In this document: positions 35,594 to 43,484 of the stretch, piece after piece
Layout of the letters: each line of letters starts with the position of its first letter
Numbering within the stretch: position 1 is the stretch's first letter
Assembly: GCF_013184775.1 (NCBI RefSeq)
Contig: NZ_JAATVV010000001.1
Span: forward strand, 310,001 to 374,000
Direction: 5' to 3'
From: Martelella sp. HB161492
GTDB lineage: Bacteria; Pseudomonadota; Alphaproteobacteria; Rhizobiales; Rhizobiaceae
DNA: 64,000 bases
The notes under the pieces: generated by a model
What the model was told of the DNA's origin: nothing
The model's input: the letters and a program-made list of their open reading frames with translations, nothing else
Database searches by the model: none
Program-made: the position numbers and the translations under genes

Positions 35594-36373
35594 ATGAAGA
35601 AAATCATCGCATTGCTGGCCGGCACGGCCGCCGCAATCACGATTTCGGCCGGCCTTGCCGCCGCTGCCGATACCGTCAAGGTCGGCGTTGCCGCAGAACC
35701 TTATCCACCCTTTACCGTTCCCGATGCTTCCGGTCAGTGGACCGGCTGGGAAATCGACTTCATGGATGCCGTCTGCGCCTCGGCTGAGCTGGATTGCGTC
35801 GTCTCGCCGATCTCCTGGGACGGTCTGATCCCGGCGCTGACCTCCGGCAAGATCGACGCGATCATGTCCTCCATGTCGATCACCCCCGAACGCGAGAAGG
35901 AAATCGCGTTTTCGGACAAATATTACAACACGCCCGGTGCCATCGTTGCCGCCAAGGGCATGGGCATCAAGCCCACGGATGAGGCCCTGAAGGGCATGGT
36001 CCTTGGCGTTCAGGTTTCCACCACCAATGAGGCCTATGCCAAGAAGCATTTCCCCGATGCGACGCTGAAGACCTATCAGACCCAGGACGAGGTCAATCAG
36101 GATCTCTATTCCGGCCGTATCGATGCCGAAATCGCCGATCTGGTGACACTGCAGCCCTTCCTCGACAGCGATAACGGCAAGGATTGCTGCGAGCTCGTCG
36201 GCAATGTGCCCGCCGATGTGGAAATCTACGGCCCCGGCATCGGTATCGGACTGCGGCAGAGCGATACCGAACTGAAGGACAAGTTCAACGCGGCCATCGC
36301 CGCCGTGCGTGCCGACGGCACCTATGATGCCATTTCGAAGAAATATTTCAGCTTCGATATTTACGGCGATTGA
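35594..36373 (+). CDS. Amino acid ABC transporter substrate-binding protein
   Basis: A 259-residue periplasmic binding protein of the SBP_bac_3 family. The signal peptide is MKKIIALLAGTAAAITISAGLAAAA. The mature part opens VKVGVAAEPYPPFTVPDASGQWTGWEIDFMDAVCASAELDCVVSPISWDGLIPALTSGKIDAIMSSMSITPEREKEIAFSDKYY, the standard ArtJ/HisJ-like pattern. I take the ATG at 35594, after AGAGGG. Genomic context points to arginine, a methylarginine or an opine-like guanidino compound. A stable hairpin follows and may raise its level over the permeases. Confidence 0.92.
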   Translation: MKKIIALLAGTAAAITISAGLAAAADTVKVGVAAEPYPPFTVPDASGQWTGWEIDFMDAVCASAELDCVVSPISWDGLIPALTSGKIDAIMSSMSITPEREKEIAFSDKYYNTPGAIVAAKGMGIKPTDEALKGMVLGVQVSTTNEAYAKKHFPDATLKTYQTQDEVNQDLYSGRIDAEIADLVTLQPFLDSDNGKDCCELVGNVPADVEIYGPGIGIGLRQSDTELKDKFNAAIAAVRADGTYDAISKKYFSFDIYGD

Positions 36374-36379
36374 TCAAGC

Positions 36380-36410
36380 TCCGGGCGATCTTCAAAAGAG
36401 ATCGCCCGGA
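36380..36410 (+). terminator. Intergenic stabilising hairpin
   Basis: A 12-bp perfect stem (TCCGGGCGATCT / AGATCGCCCGGA) with a 7-base loop sits 6 bp after the binding-protein stop. No U-tract follows, so it more likely protects the upstream mRNA or partly attenuates the permease genes than terminates fully. Confidence 0.7.
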
Positions 36411-36561
36411 CGTCTAAAACCGGCGTATGGTTGCAAAGACACAATCAGGATTGCGCCGGGCCGGGCAGACAAACACGCGATAACGCACATCGCCCGGAAC
36501 ACCAGAAGGCTGAACAGAGGCGAAATCCTGCGGGGATGGCTGACATGACGAAACGGACGAG

Positions 36562-37275
36562 ATGACGGGACTGGAAAATCTTGCCTTGTCGCCGCCGGGC
36601 TGGGGCGGCGCACTTCTGCGCGGACTTCTGACATCGCTGGAGGTTGCCGCCGGCGGCTATCTGCTGGGGCAGGTGATCGGCGTTGCCGGTTCGTCCGGCA
36701 AGCTGTACGGCGGCCCGATCATCCGTGACCTGCTGGAAATCTACACCACCGTCGTGCGCGCCGTGCCGGAACTGGTGCTGATCGTGCTGCTCTATTATGC
36801 CGGCACGGCAAGCCTCAACAATCTCATGGAGATCCTCGGTTTTTCCTCCGTTGACATATCCGGCATGCTCGCCGGTATTCTCGTCATCGGCCTGGTGCAG
36901 GGGGCATATTCCACCGAGGTCCTGCGTGGCGCGATCCTCGCCGTACCGCAGGGGCAGATCGAGGCCGCCCGCGCCTATGGCATGCCGCCCGGCATGATCC
37001 TGCGCCGCATCACGCTGCCGGCCATGCTGCCGCATGCCATTCCGGGACTTGCCAATCTCTGGCTCGTGACCACCAAGGATACCGCACTTCTGGCTGTGGT
37101 CGGCTTTACCGAGCTGACACTGGCGACCCGTCAGGCCGCTGGCGTGACTCATGAATATTTCCTGTTCTTCTCGGCGGCCGGCGTGCTCTATCTCGCTGTG
37201 ACGCTCGTCTCCACAATTCTTCTGCAGATGCTTGAAAAGCGCGCCCGGCGCGGGCTCACACGGAGCCAGTCATGA
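36562..37275 (+). CDS. Amino acid ABC transporter permease (HisQ type)
   Basis: A 237-residue membrane protein with five predicted helices. It has the EAA loop typical of the family (EAARAYGMPPGMILRRITLPAMLPHAIPGLANLW). The N-terminus MTGLENLALSPPGWGGALLRGLLTSLEVAAGGYLLGQVIG is HisQ/OccQ-like. It lies 186 bp after the binding-protein gene, behind a hairpin, and overlaps the next permease (ATGA). The two permeases form the heterodimeric channel. Confidence 0.92.
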   Translation: MTGLENLALSPPGWGGALLRGLLTSLEVAAGGYLLGQVIGVAGSSGKLYGGPIIRDLLEIYTTVVRAVPELVLIVLLYYAGTASLNNLMEILGFSSVDISGMLAGILVIGLVQGAYSTEVLRGAILAVPQGQIEAARAYGMPPGMILRRITLPAMLPHAIPGLANLWLVTTKDTALLAVVGFTELTLATRQAAGVTHEYFLFFSAAGVLYLAVTLVSTILLQMLEKRARRGLTRSQS

Positions 37276-38108
37276 GCGGCGAGAACGACGATATCACAGC
37301 CGATCTCGCCGAGATCGAAACGCCACCGCCCTTTCCGCGGCTAGCCGCGCTGATGCGCCCGCACCGCATTGTCCTGATGCTGATCGCGCTCGCTCTTCTG
37401 GTGCTGATGGCGGTTGAAATGCGCTGGGACTGGCTGCCGCAATATGCCGGCCTGCTGCTGAAAGGCCTGTGGGTGACGGTGCTGCTGCTGATCTTCTCCA
37501 CCATTTTCGGCTTTATTCTGGCCGTTCCCCTCGGCCTCGTTCAGGTCACGGGACCGCGCTTCCTGGCCTGGCCGGCGCAGATCTTCTGCACGCTGATCCG
37601 CGGCACGCCGCTGCTCTTGCAGCTATGGCTGCTCTATTACGGTCTTGGCTCGCTGTTTCCCGGTATTCCCGGCATCCGCCACTCTTTCCTCTGGCCCTAT
37701 CTGCGCGAGGCATGGCCCTACGGGCTGCTGGCGCTGACGCTTTCTTACGCCGGCTATGAGGGCGAGGTGATGCGCGGCGCCCTGAAAGGCGTACCGCATG
37801 GCGAGCTGGAAGCCGCCCGCGCCTACGGCATGAGCCGGTTTACCATGCTCTGGCGGATCTGGCTGCCGCGCGCAATCCAGCGCGCCTTGCCGACCCTTGC
37901 CGGGGAAACCGTGGTGCAGCTGAAATCAACCCCGCTTGTTGCGACCATTACCGTCATCGATCTCTATTCGGTGGTCGGGCAGATCCGGCAATCGACTTAT
38001 CTCACCTATGAGCCGCTTCTGTTCCTTGCCTTTCTGTACTTCTGCCTCACCGGCATTCTCGTGGCAATTTTCCGCCATTTTGAGAAAAAAATACCGGTCC
38101 GACGCTGA
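37272..38108 (+). CDS. Amino acid ABC transporter permease (HisM type)
   Basis: A 278-residue membrane protein of the HisM/OccM kind. An acidic N-terminal tail of about 35 residues precedes the membrane helices, and the EAA loop is ELEAARAYGMSRFTMLWRIWLPRAIQRALPTLAGE. ATGA overlap with the preceding permease couples their translation. It is the last gene of the transporter operon. Downstream, 38109-38410 contains a small GGCGAT-GCC-ATCGCC hairpin and otherwise only AT-richer DNA before the orphan gene. Confidence 0.92.
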   Translation: MSGENDDITADLAEIETPPPFPRLAALMRPHRIVLMLIALALLVLMAVEMRWDWLPQYAGLLLKGLWVTVLLLIFSTIFGFILAVPLGLVQVTGPRFLAWPAQIFCTLIRGTPLLLQLWLLYYGLGSLFPGIPGIRHSFLWPYLREAWPYGLLALTLSYAGYEGEVMRGALKGVPHGELEAARAYGMSRFTMLWRIWLPRAIQRALPTLAGETVVQLKSTPLVATITVIDLYSVVGQIRQSTYLTYEPLLFLAFLYFCLTGILVAIFRHFEKKIPVRR

Positions 38109-38410
38109 AAAGCCCGGCGATGCCATCGCCGCCAATTCCGTCAGCTATAGGAAAAAGCAAATCTGCTATTCCACAGGCACAATGTAATACCCCTTGTAAT
38201 GCCCCGAAGCCTGACACATTGGCCGATGCCAGCCGATCGTGTGGTGCTGCGAACACATTATGCCACAAGACTGGAGCGGGTCCGCCCACTCAAAAAATAA
38301 CTTTATTTTCAATATCTTAACAAAGATGAACGGCAGACACTCAATGCGAGTGACTGCGTTTTGAGAAAACCTGCCGCTGATCAGGCGCGCCGGACAAGGG
38401 GAAGCTTTGC

Positions 38411-40276
38411 ATGACCATTACCCAGAATACAGCCAGTACAAGCAATCGCAGTTCCAGCTACGGAACATTTGCGCAGGAGATGACCACATTTGCCGACGTT
38501 CATCAGAGCGAGCGCCGTCCTCAGCAACCACTCAATTTGGTGACGCTCGCCTCCTTGCACCGGCAACAAGCCGATGCCATTGAACCGGCGCCTATCGTTC
38601 GGCCAGCCCATTCCGACAGTATCCGGACAGCCAGCGAAATCAGCCCTTACGGCCGAGGCACAAGCTTTGGAGCACGGGCACCAGAGATGACCACATTTGC
38701 CAGCGTTCATCGGAGCCGACAGCGCCCTCAGCAACCACTCGATGCAACGACGATCACGTCATCTCAGCGGCAACAAGCCGACACCATTGAATCGGCGACG
38801 GCCGTTCAGCCAGCACAGTCTGACAATCCGCACACTGAACCGGCTGCGGCAGGTGACGTTGAAAAGCTGAAGTCACTTATCACGCCACTGCTCGCATGCA
38901 TGTATGAAAAACTCGGGGACGCCATGCGCTACATAGAGAACGGACACAATATCGTTATTGTCCAGCTGGGCGCCTTGCCGAATATTTTCCCAACCGGCGT
39001 TGCACCGAAGTTTCTCAACGATAAGTTCGAAGCGAACATGTGGGCGAAATACGCCATTCAGATGCAAGTGATGGTGACCAAGCATCACGCCGTAACAGAA
39101 GACGATGACGGACGACGGATTCATCTCGTCGTCTATTTGCATGACGAAGCCGGCATCGGCGCTAAATGTTGCAGCCCGCTGGGCGGCAATGGCCCCGATG
39201 ACAAAGTCCAATGGGGCGGTCCCGTACAAGTCTCTATGCTTGGCGTCGACCAGTTCGGTTTTGGCATGGAGCTGCGAACCAAGGGGCTGAAATTAGGGGA
39301 TTGGGAGAATTTCAAGGATCATGTTGAAAATCCGCATTTTCGGCGCGAATGGCTTGGACGCATTGATGCATCGATCCCATATATTTCCGCAAGCAACATG
39401 ACATCGTCGTCCTCCGTCTTAACCGACGTCTGTTCTGTTTTGGCGTCTGTGGTTCCGAGCTGCGGGGCGGAAAGGGGTTCTGTCTCCGAATGGCCGCTGA
39501 TGAACGAGGATGGCTCAACGAATCACGATGCCTATAAGGCATTGGGGCTCTGGATGGGCGCGACCCTGGCAGGAGGTATTTCAGGGCAAGTGGCCGGTAC
39601 GGCGATCTCCGGCGGCGGCGCGGTGGTCAACGCGGCAGGTCCTATGCGCTTCGTCTTGGCATCGGCAGCGCGCTGCCTTGTTTTTCTCCCTCCGTACCTG
39701 CAATACAAGGGATATAACATGCCAAGCTTTTTATCCTACGCCCCGGCGCGGCGAATTGTCTGGAAAAACCATCCGGCCCTCGGGCCAATGGATATAAGCG
39801 TGCAAGCCAATGGAGGAGCCGGCAAAACGAGCGGGTTTGCAGCGCTTTTCCCACGTGTGAACACACAGCCGTTTGGCAAGGCGCAGGATCGGCCAGAAAA
39901 CCCCAGACAGGACCAGCCTGCCCCCATAACGATACAGCCGGAGCACGCAGAATCGACGGAATCGATCAACATGGAGGAACTGATTGAAATGATGGACTTG
40001 GCACCGCCGCGCAACAATCGCGAACGAGAAATGCCACCCCCCCGGAACGCGGAGCCGACGCCCATCGTCACCATTGCCGAGATCAATCCACGCCGTCCTG
40101 ATCTCGTTGACGTCACTCTGGAGGACGATTTTGCAACGGACGAAGGTTCTTCGGCCAGGCTGATACGGGTGAACCATTTCACCGACACGGCGCAACGTCT
40201 GGGCACACAACGACCGACCGCGCGGCAGCAGATCCCGATGACTGAAAACGACGCAACGGCGACAAGCCGCTTCTGA
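38411..40276 (+). CDS. Orphan 621-residue protein with internal duplication, effector-like
   Basis: I do not recognise this protein. Residues 1-22 are Ser/Thr/Asn-rich and disordered. Residues ~23-71 and ~92-140 are two copies of one module, period 69 residues, with EMTTFAxVH, RPQQPL and RQQAD in each. Residues ~150-370 look like a folded domain (GHNIVIVQLGALPNIFP, IHLVVYLHDEAGIGAKCC, GGPVQVSMLGVDQFGFGMEL). Residues ~377-427 are hydrophobic with Gly-rich stretches that could insert in a membrane. The last ~170 residues are Pro-, Arg- and acid-rich and disordered. It has no signal peptide. Composition and modular look suggest a secreted effector or toxin-like protein, but this is inference. 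Codon use appears more AT-rich than its neighbours, hinting at horizontal gain. Confidence 0.6.
   Translation: MTITQNTASTSNRSSSYGTFAQEMTTFADVHQSERRPQQPLNLVTLASLHRQQADAIEPAPIVRPAHSDSIRTASEISPYGRGTSFGARAPEMTTFASVHRSRQRPQQPLDATTITSSQRQQADTIESATAVQPAQSDNPHTEPAAAGDVEKLKSLITPLLACMYEKLGDAMRYIENGHNIVIVQLGALPNIFPTGVAPKFLNDKFEANMWAKYAIQMQVMVTKHHAVTEDDDGRRIHLVVYLHDEAGIGAKCCSPLGGNGPDDKVQWGGPVQVSMLGVDQFGFGMELRTKGLKLGDWENFKDHVENPHFRREWLGRIDASIPYISASNMTSSSSVLTDVCSVLASVVPSCGAERGSVSEWPLMNEDGSTNHDAYKALGLWMGATLAGGISGQVAGTAISGGGAVVNAAGPMRFVLASAARCLVFLPPYLQYKGYNMPSFLSYAPARRIVWKNHPALGPMDISVQANGGAGKTSGFAALFPRVNTQPFGKAQDRPENPRQDQPAPITIQPEHAESTESINMEELIEMMDLAPPRNNREREMPPPRNAEPTPIVTIAEINPRRPDLVDVTLEDDFATDEGSSARLIRVNHFTDTAQRLGTQRPTARQQIPMTENDATATSRF
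38474..38830 (+). repeat. Internal 207-bp-period direct repeat
   Basis: Within the orphan gene, the DNA encoding residues ~23-71 recurs 207 bp later. Identical tracts in both copies include GAGATGACCACATTTGCC and CCTCAGCAACCACTC. Similarity at the nucleotide level shows a fairly recent in-frame tandem duplication. Confidence 0.85.
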
Positions 40277-40417
40277 TCGACAGGGCAAATCGGTGCCGGA
40301 ATACCGGCACCGGTCCAGCCTGCTCCTGCCTGCCCGTTTATTCTGTCCTTGATCCGGTTTCAGGTCGCCCGGAACCGGTTTTTGCATTATCGGGAGGGGA
40401 AACAACAGGAGATGACG

Positions 40418-41407
40418 ATGCTGGTTCTGCCGATCCCGCTGGTGACAGCGCTGGTGGTGGGGTTTATGGCCCTCAGACTGGCGATCAGCCGGGAACGCCC
40501 GCCAGCAATCACGGTGATGCTGTTTGCCTTTGCAGCGCAGAGCCTGATCGTCGCGCTGGTCCAATATTACGGTCTCGCTTTTCTCCGGCCGGTTCAGCCG
40601 GTCACGGCAAGCCTGATCCCGGCCGTGGCCTTCCTCGCCTTCACACGCTCCTTCATCGCCCCGCTGCACCCGGCCCGTGACAGCCTGCACCTGCTCGCCC
40701 CCCTTTTCACCCTGTTTGCCGTGCTGTTTGCCCCCGCAACGGTCGATGCCATCATTCCCGGCCTGTTCCTGCTTTATGGCGGGCTGATTCTTGTCGCCTT
40801 GAAGACCGGCGGCGATGCCCTTCCGCTTGCGCGTCTGGAGGCTGGCCGCCAGCCGCAATGGCTGTGGACCGGCATTGCCGCAAGCCTGATTTTGTCGGCG
40901 GTCAGCGACACGCTGATTGCCGTTGCCCTTGCCCATGGCGATCCTGCATTCCGTCCGCTGATCGTCAGCATTTTCACCTCAGGCGCCCTGCTGGCAGCGG
41001 GCCTGTTTGCGCTCTCGCCCAATGCCTTTGGCAGTGACACGGAAAAAGAGCCCGCGGCGCCGGCGCCTGTCGCTGAAGATGGCGACCGCGATCTTGTCGC
41101 CCGGCTCGACATGCTGCTCGAAGAGGAACAGCTCTTTCTCAATCCGGAGCTGACACTCTCCCGTCTCGCCCGCCGGCTCGGCATTCCGGCCAAACAGCTT
41201 TCCGCAGCGGTCAACAAGGTCACCGGGGACAATATTTCCCGTCACATCAACCACTTCCGCATCACCCATGCCTGCGCCATCCTGAAGGCCGGAGAGACCG
41301 TGACGTCGGCCATGCTGGCCAGCGGCTTCAATACAAAGTCAAATTTCAACCGTGAGTTCTCCCGCGTCACCGGTCTCAGCCCGACCGTCTGGCTGGCGCA
41401 GCAATAA
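40418..41407 (+). CDS. Membrane-bound AraC-family regulator
   Basis: A 329-residue protein with an N-terminal membrane domain of about six or seven helices (residues ~5-205), a charged linker, and a C-terminal AraC DNA-binding domain (~225-328). The latter contains LTLSRLARRLGIPAKQLSAAVNKVTGDNISRHINHFRITHACAILKAGETVTSAMLASGFNTKSNFNREFSRVTGLSPTVW. AraC regulators anchored this way sense membrane or extracellular cues. The ATG at 40418 lies six bases after AGGAG; the ATG at 40412 is too close. It follows the orphan gene by 141 bp on the same strand and might regulate it. Confidence 0.85.
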   Translation: MLVLPIPLVTALVVGFMALRLAISRERPPAITVMLFAFAAQSLIVALVQYYGLAFLRPVQPVTASLIPAVAFLAFTRSFIAPLHPARDSLHLLAPLFTLFAVLFAPATVDAIIPGLFLLYGGLILVALKTGGDALPLARLEAGRQPQWLWTGIAASLILSAVSDTLIAVALAHGDPAFRPLIVSIFTSGALLAAGLFALSPNAFGSDTEKEPAAPAPVAEDGDRDLVARLDMLLEEEQLFLNPELTLSRLARRLGIPAKQLSAAVNKVTGDNISRHINHFRITHACAILKAGETVTSAMLASGFNTKSNFNREFSRVTGLSPTVWLAQQ

Positions 41408-41448
41408 GATCCTGCCGGATCACACAGAAGCAGTGCGCTCACGCTTTT

Positions 41449-41484
41449 GTTCCCTTTTCATTCTCATTCATGCTGCGATATAAT
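41449..41484 (+). promoter_or_regulatory. LexA-type box and promoter of imuA-imuB-dnaE2
   Basis: GTTC-CCTTTTC-ATTC (41449-41463) matches the alphaproteobacterial LexA box GTTC-N7-GTTC with one mismatch. A consensus TATAAT (41479-41484) follows 15 bp later, predicting a start at about 41491, one base before the imuA ATG at 41492. The arrangement is that expected for SOS control and for a nearly leaderless mRNA. Confidence 0.7.
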
Positions 41485-41491
41485 GGTCGTC

Positions 41492-42097
41492 ATGAACGCG
41501 CTTGATGCCATTTTTCCGCTCCGCGCCGGCCGCACCCATGATGTGAGCGGGCCGGGCGCCCGCTTTTTCGCCGCCGCCCTGATGGGGGCGTGCGGTGGCG
41601 ATTGCCTGTGGGTCAGAGCCGAATTTCTGCCCGGCATGATCAACCCCGTGGCACTTTCAGCCTTCGCCGATCCGAAGAAACTGCTGCTGGCCCGTACGAA
41701 AGACCAGACGGAGACCCTGGCCGCTGCCGAGGAAGGTCTGCGCTCCGGCGCGCTTGCCCTCGTCGTGCTGGAACTCGACAGACCGCTTGAGCTCACCCCC
41801 GGCCGCCGGTTGCAGCTTGCCGCCGAAGCCGGCCATGCAACGGGCCTTTGCCTGTTTCCCGAAGCCATGGGCAACCCGGCCGCAGAAACCCGCTGGCTCT
41901 GCCGTCCGCTCTTTTCTCCCACTGACTCGACTCTGCAGCTTTGGTCCATTATAAAGAACAAAACAGGAACAAATAAAAGCTGGACTGTCCGTTTCGATGA
42001 AGAGACGCATCGTATCCATATGGTTTCCGAGACTGCCGAGCGAGCGGGTCCTCAGAAGACGTCCGATCGAAGGTCCCTTCGCGGTCACGCTTCATGA
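41492..42097 (+). CDS. imuA: ImuA-like mutasome protein
   Basis: ImuA is the RecA-like accessory factor of the ImuA-ImuB-DnaE2 translesion system. The 201-residue product is short for the family but keeps its C-terminal pattern (RLQLAAEAGHATGLCLFPEAM, ETRWLCRPLFSP, LQLWSIIKNKTG, SWTVRFDEETHRIHMVS). I place the start at 41492, because earlier ATGs lie inside or before the -10 box. The reading frame runs 101 bp into imuB, an unusually long overlap. The imuA name rests on position as much as sequence, since no Walker A motif is visible. Confidence 0.78.
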   Translation: MNALDAIFPLRAGRTHDVSGPGARFFAAALMGACGGDCLWVRAEFLPGMINPVALSAFADPKKLLLARTKDQTETLAAAEEGLRSGALALVVLELDRPLELTPGRRLQLAAEAGHATGLCLFPEAMGNPAAETRWLCRPLFSPTDSTLQLWSIIKNKTGTNKSWTVRFDEETHRIHMVSETAERAGPQKTSDRRSLRGHAS

Positions 42098-43475
42098 AGG
42101 CAATCATGACCGGCTCCATTGCCTCAACCAGGCTGCAGCAGCCCTCGGACTGGAGCGCGGCATGGGGCTCGCCGATGCCCGCGCCTATGTCCCCGATCTC
42201 GTCACCCACCCGGCCGACCGCCATGGCGACGCCCGTTTTCTGGCGCTGCTGGCGCGCTGGGCGACACGCTATACGCCCTTTGCCGGGCTCGACGGGGATG
42301 ACGGACTGATCCTCGACATGACCGGTGCGCTCCATCTTTTCGGAGGAGAGGAGGCCATGCTCGGTGATCTCAAGGCGCGTCTTGCCCGGGCTGGCTTGAG
42401 CGCAAGGCTGGGCCTTGCCGATACCAGAGGGGCGGCGGCAGCGCTTGCCCGCTTTGCCCCCGGCATTGCCGCCGAAGGTGAAACGGCTGCAGCACTGAGC
42501 AGGCTTTCCGTTGCCGCACTCAGGGTTGCCCCCGCCACGGTCACGACGCTGAAGCGGCTTGGTCTCGACACCATTGCCGATCTGACCGCCCTGCCGCGTG
42601 CCAGCCTTGCCCGCCGCTTTGGTATGGAACTGCTGGAGCGGCTTGATCAGGCGACCGGGGCACGCGGCGAGGCCATTTCCCCGCTTGCCGAACCGCCGCA
42701 TTACGGTGTCAGGATGAACCTGCCCGAGCCGATTGGCCTCAAGGCGGATGTAACGGCTGTGCTGGCGCGGCTGCTGGCGCGGCTTTGCGACAGGCTGAAG
42801 GCCCGCGAGGCCGGCGCGCGCGGGCTGGTGCTCACCCTTTCCCGTGTTGACCAGTCGGACGCCATTGCCGAATTGCGCCTTGCCCGGCCAATGCGCGATG
42901 CGACACGGATTGCCCGGTTGTTCGAGCGTTCGCTGGACAAGATCGATGCCGGTTTCGGGATCGAGCGTGCCCGGCTGGAGGCGATTGACGTCGAAGACCT
43001 GCCGGCCGAACAGATCGGCGCCGGCGGCGCCGTCAAAGGCGAAGCGCTGGACGATCTTGTCACCCGGCTCGGCACCCGGATCGGACTTGACAATATCCGG
43101 CGCTTCCAGCCGGCTGAAAGCCATATTCCAGAGCGCAGCTTCTTCATGGCGCCAGCCGCCTGGTCGAAACCGGAGGGCCACTGGACCGCCCCGCGTCCGC
43201 GCCCGCTGACACTTTTTACGCCGGAGCCGCTGCTCTCCGATCAGGCCGCACAAAGCCGCAACCCGCCAGCCCGCTTCACCTGGCGGCGCATCGGCCTTCA
43301 CACGGCCCGCGCCGAAGGACCGGAACGCATTGCCCCGGAATGGTGGTTCGATGATCCCGACTGGCGTTCGGGCCTCAGGGATTACTGGCGGGTGGAAACC
43401 AGAGAGGGGTTCCGGCTCTTCATGTTTCACACGCCCCAGGCGCCCAACTGGTTCGTGCAGGGCCAGTTTGCGTGA
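41997..43475 (+). CDS. imuB: ImuB, Y-family polymerase-like mutasome hub
   Basis: ImuB is a catalytically inactive Y-family DNA polymerase homologue that links DnaE2 to the beta clamp during mutagenic lesion bypass. The 492-residue protein begins MKRRIVSIWFPRLPSERVLRRRP and shows the Y-family palm-finger region (LNQAAAALGLERGMGLADARAYVPDL, LDMTGALHLFGGEEAMLGDL) but lacks the usual catalytic acid cluster. The little-finger-like and C-terminal regions follow. It lies between imuA and dnaE2 (9 bp gap), and all are on one SOS-type promoter. Confidence 0.93.
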   Translation: MKRRIVSIWFPRLPSERVLRRRPIEGPFAVTLHEGNHDRLHCLNQAAAALGLERGMGLADARAYVPDLVTHPADRHGDARFLALLARWATRYTPFAGLDGDDGLILDMTGALHLFGGEEAMLGDLKARLARAGLSARLGLADTRGAAAALARFAPGIAAEGETAAALSRLSVAALRVAPATVTTLKRLGLDTIADLTALPRASLARRFGMELLERLDQATGARGEAISPLAEPPHYGVRMNLPEPIGLKADVTAVLARLLARLCDRLKAREAGARGLVLTLSRVDQSDAIAELRLARPMRDATRIARLFERSLDKIDAGFGIERARLEAIDVEDLPAEQIGAGGAVKGEALDDLVTRLGTRIGLDNIRRFQPAESHIPERSFFMAPAAWSKPEGHWTAPRPRPLTLFTPEPLLSDQAAQSRNPPARFTWRRIGLHTARAEGPERIAPEWWFDDPDWRSGLRDYWRVETREGFRLFMFHTPQAPNWFVQGQFA

Positions 43476-43484
43476 GGTTGCCCC

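Noticed and set aside
38147-38170. Possible tts-box (type III secretion promoter) upstream of the orphan gene
   Set aside because: Only GTCAGCT and a following GAAA resemble the consensus; too little of the motif matches to claim it.
38474-38830. CRISPR-like repeats
   Set aside because: Only two long, in-frame coding copies with diverged positions; no short regular repeat-spacer structure.
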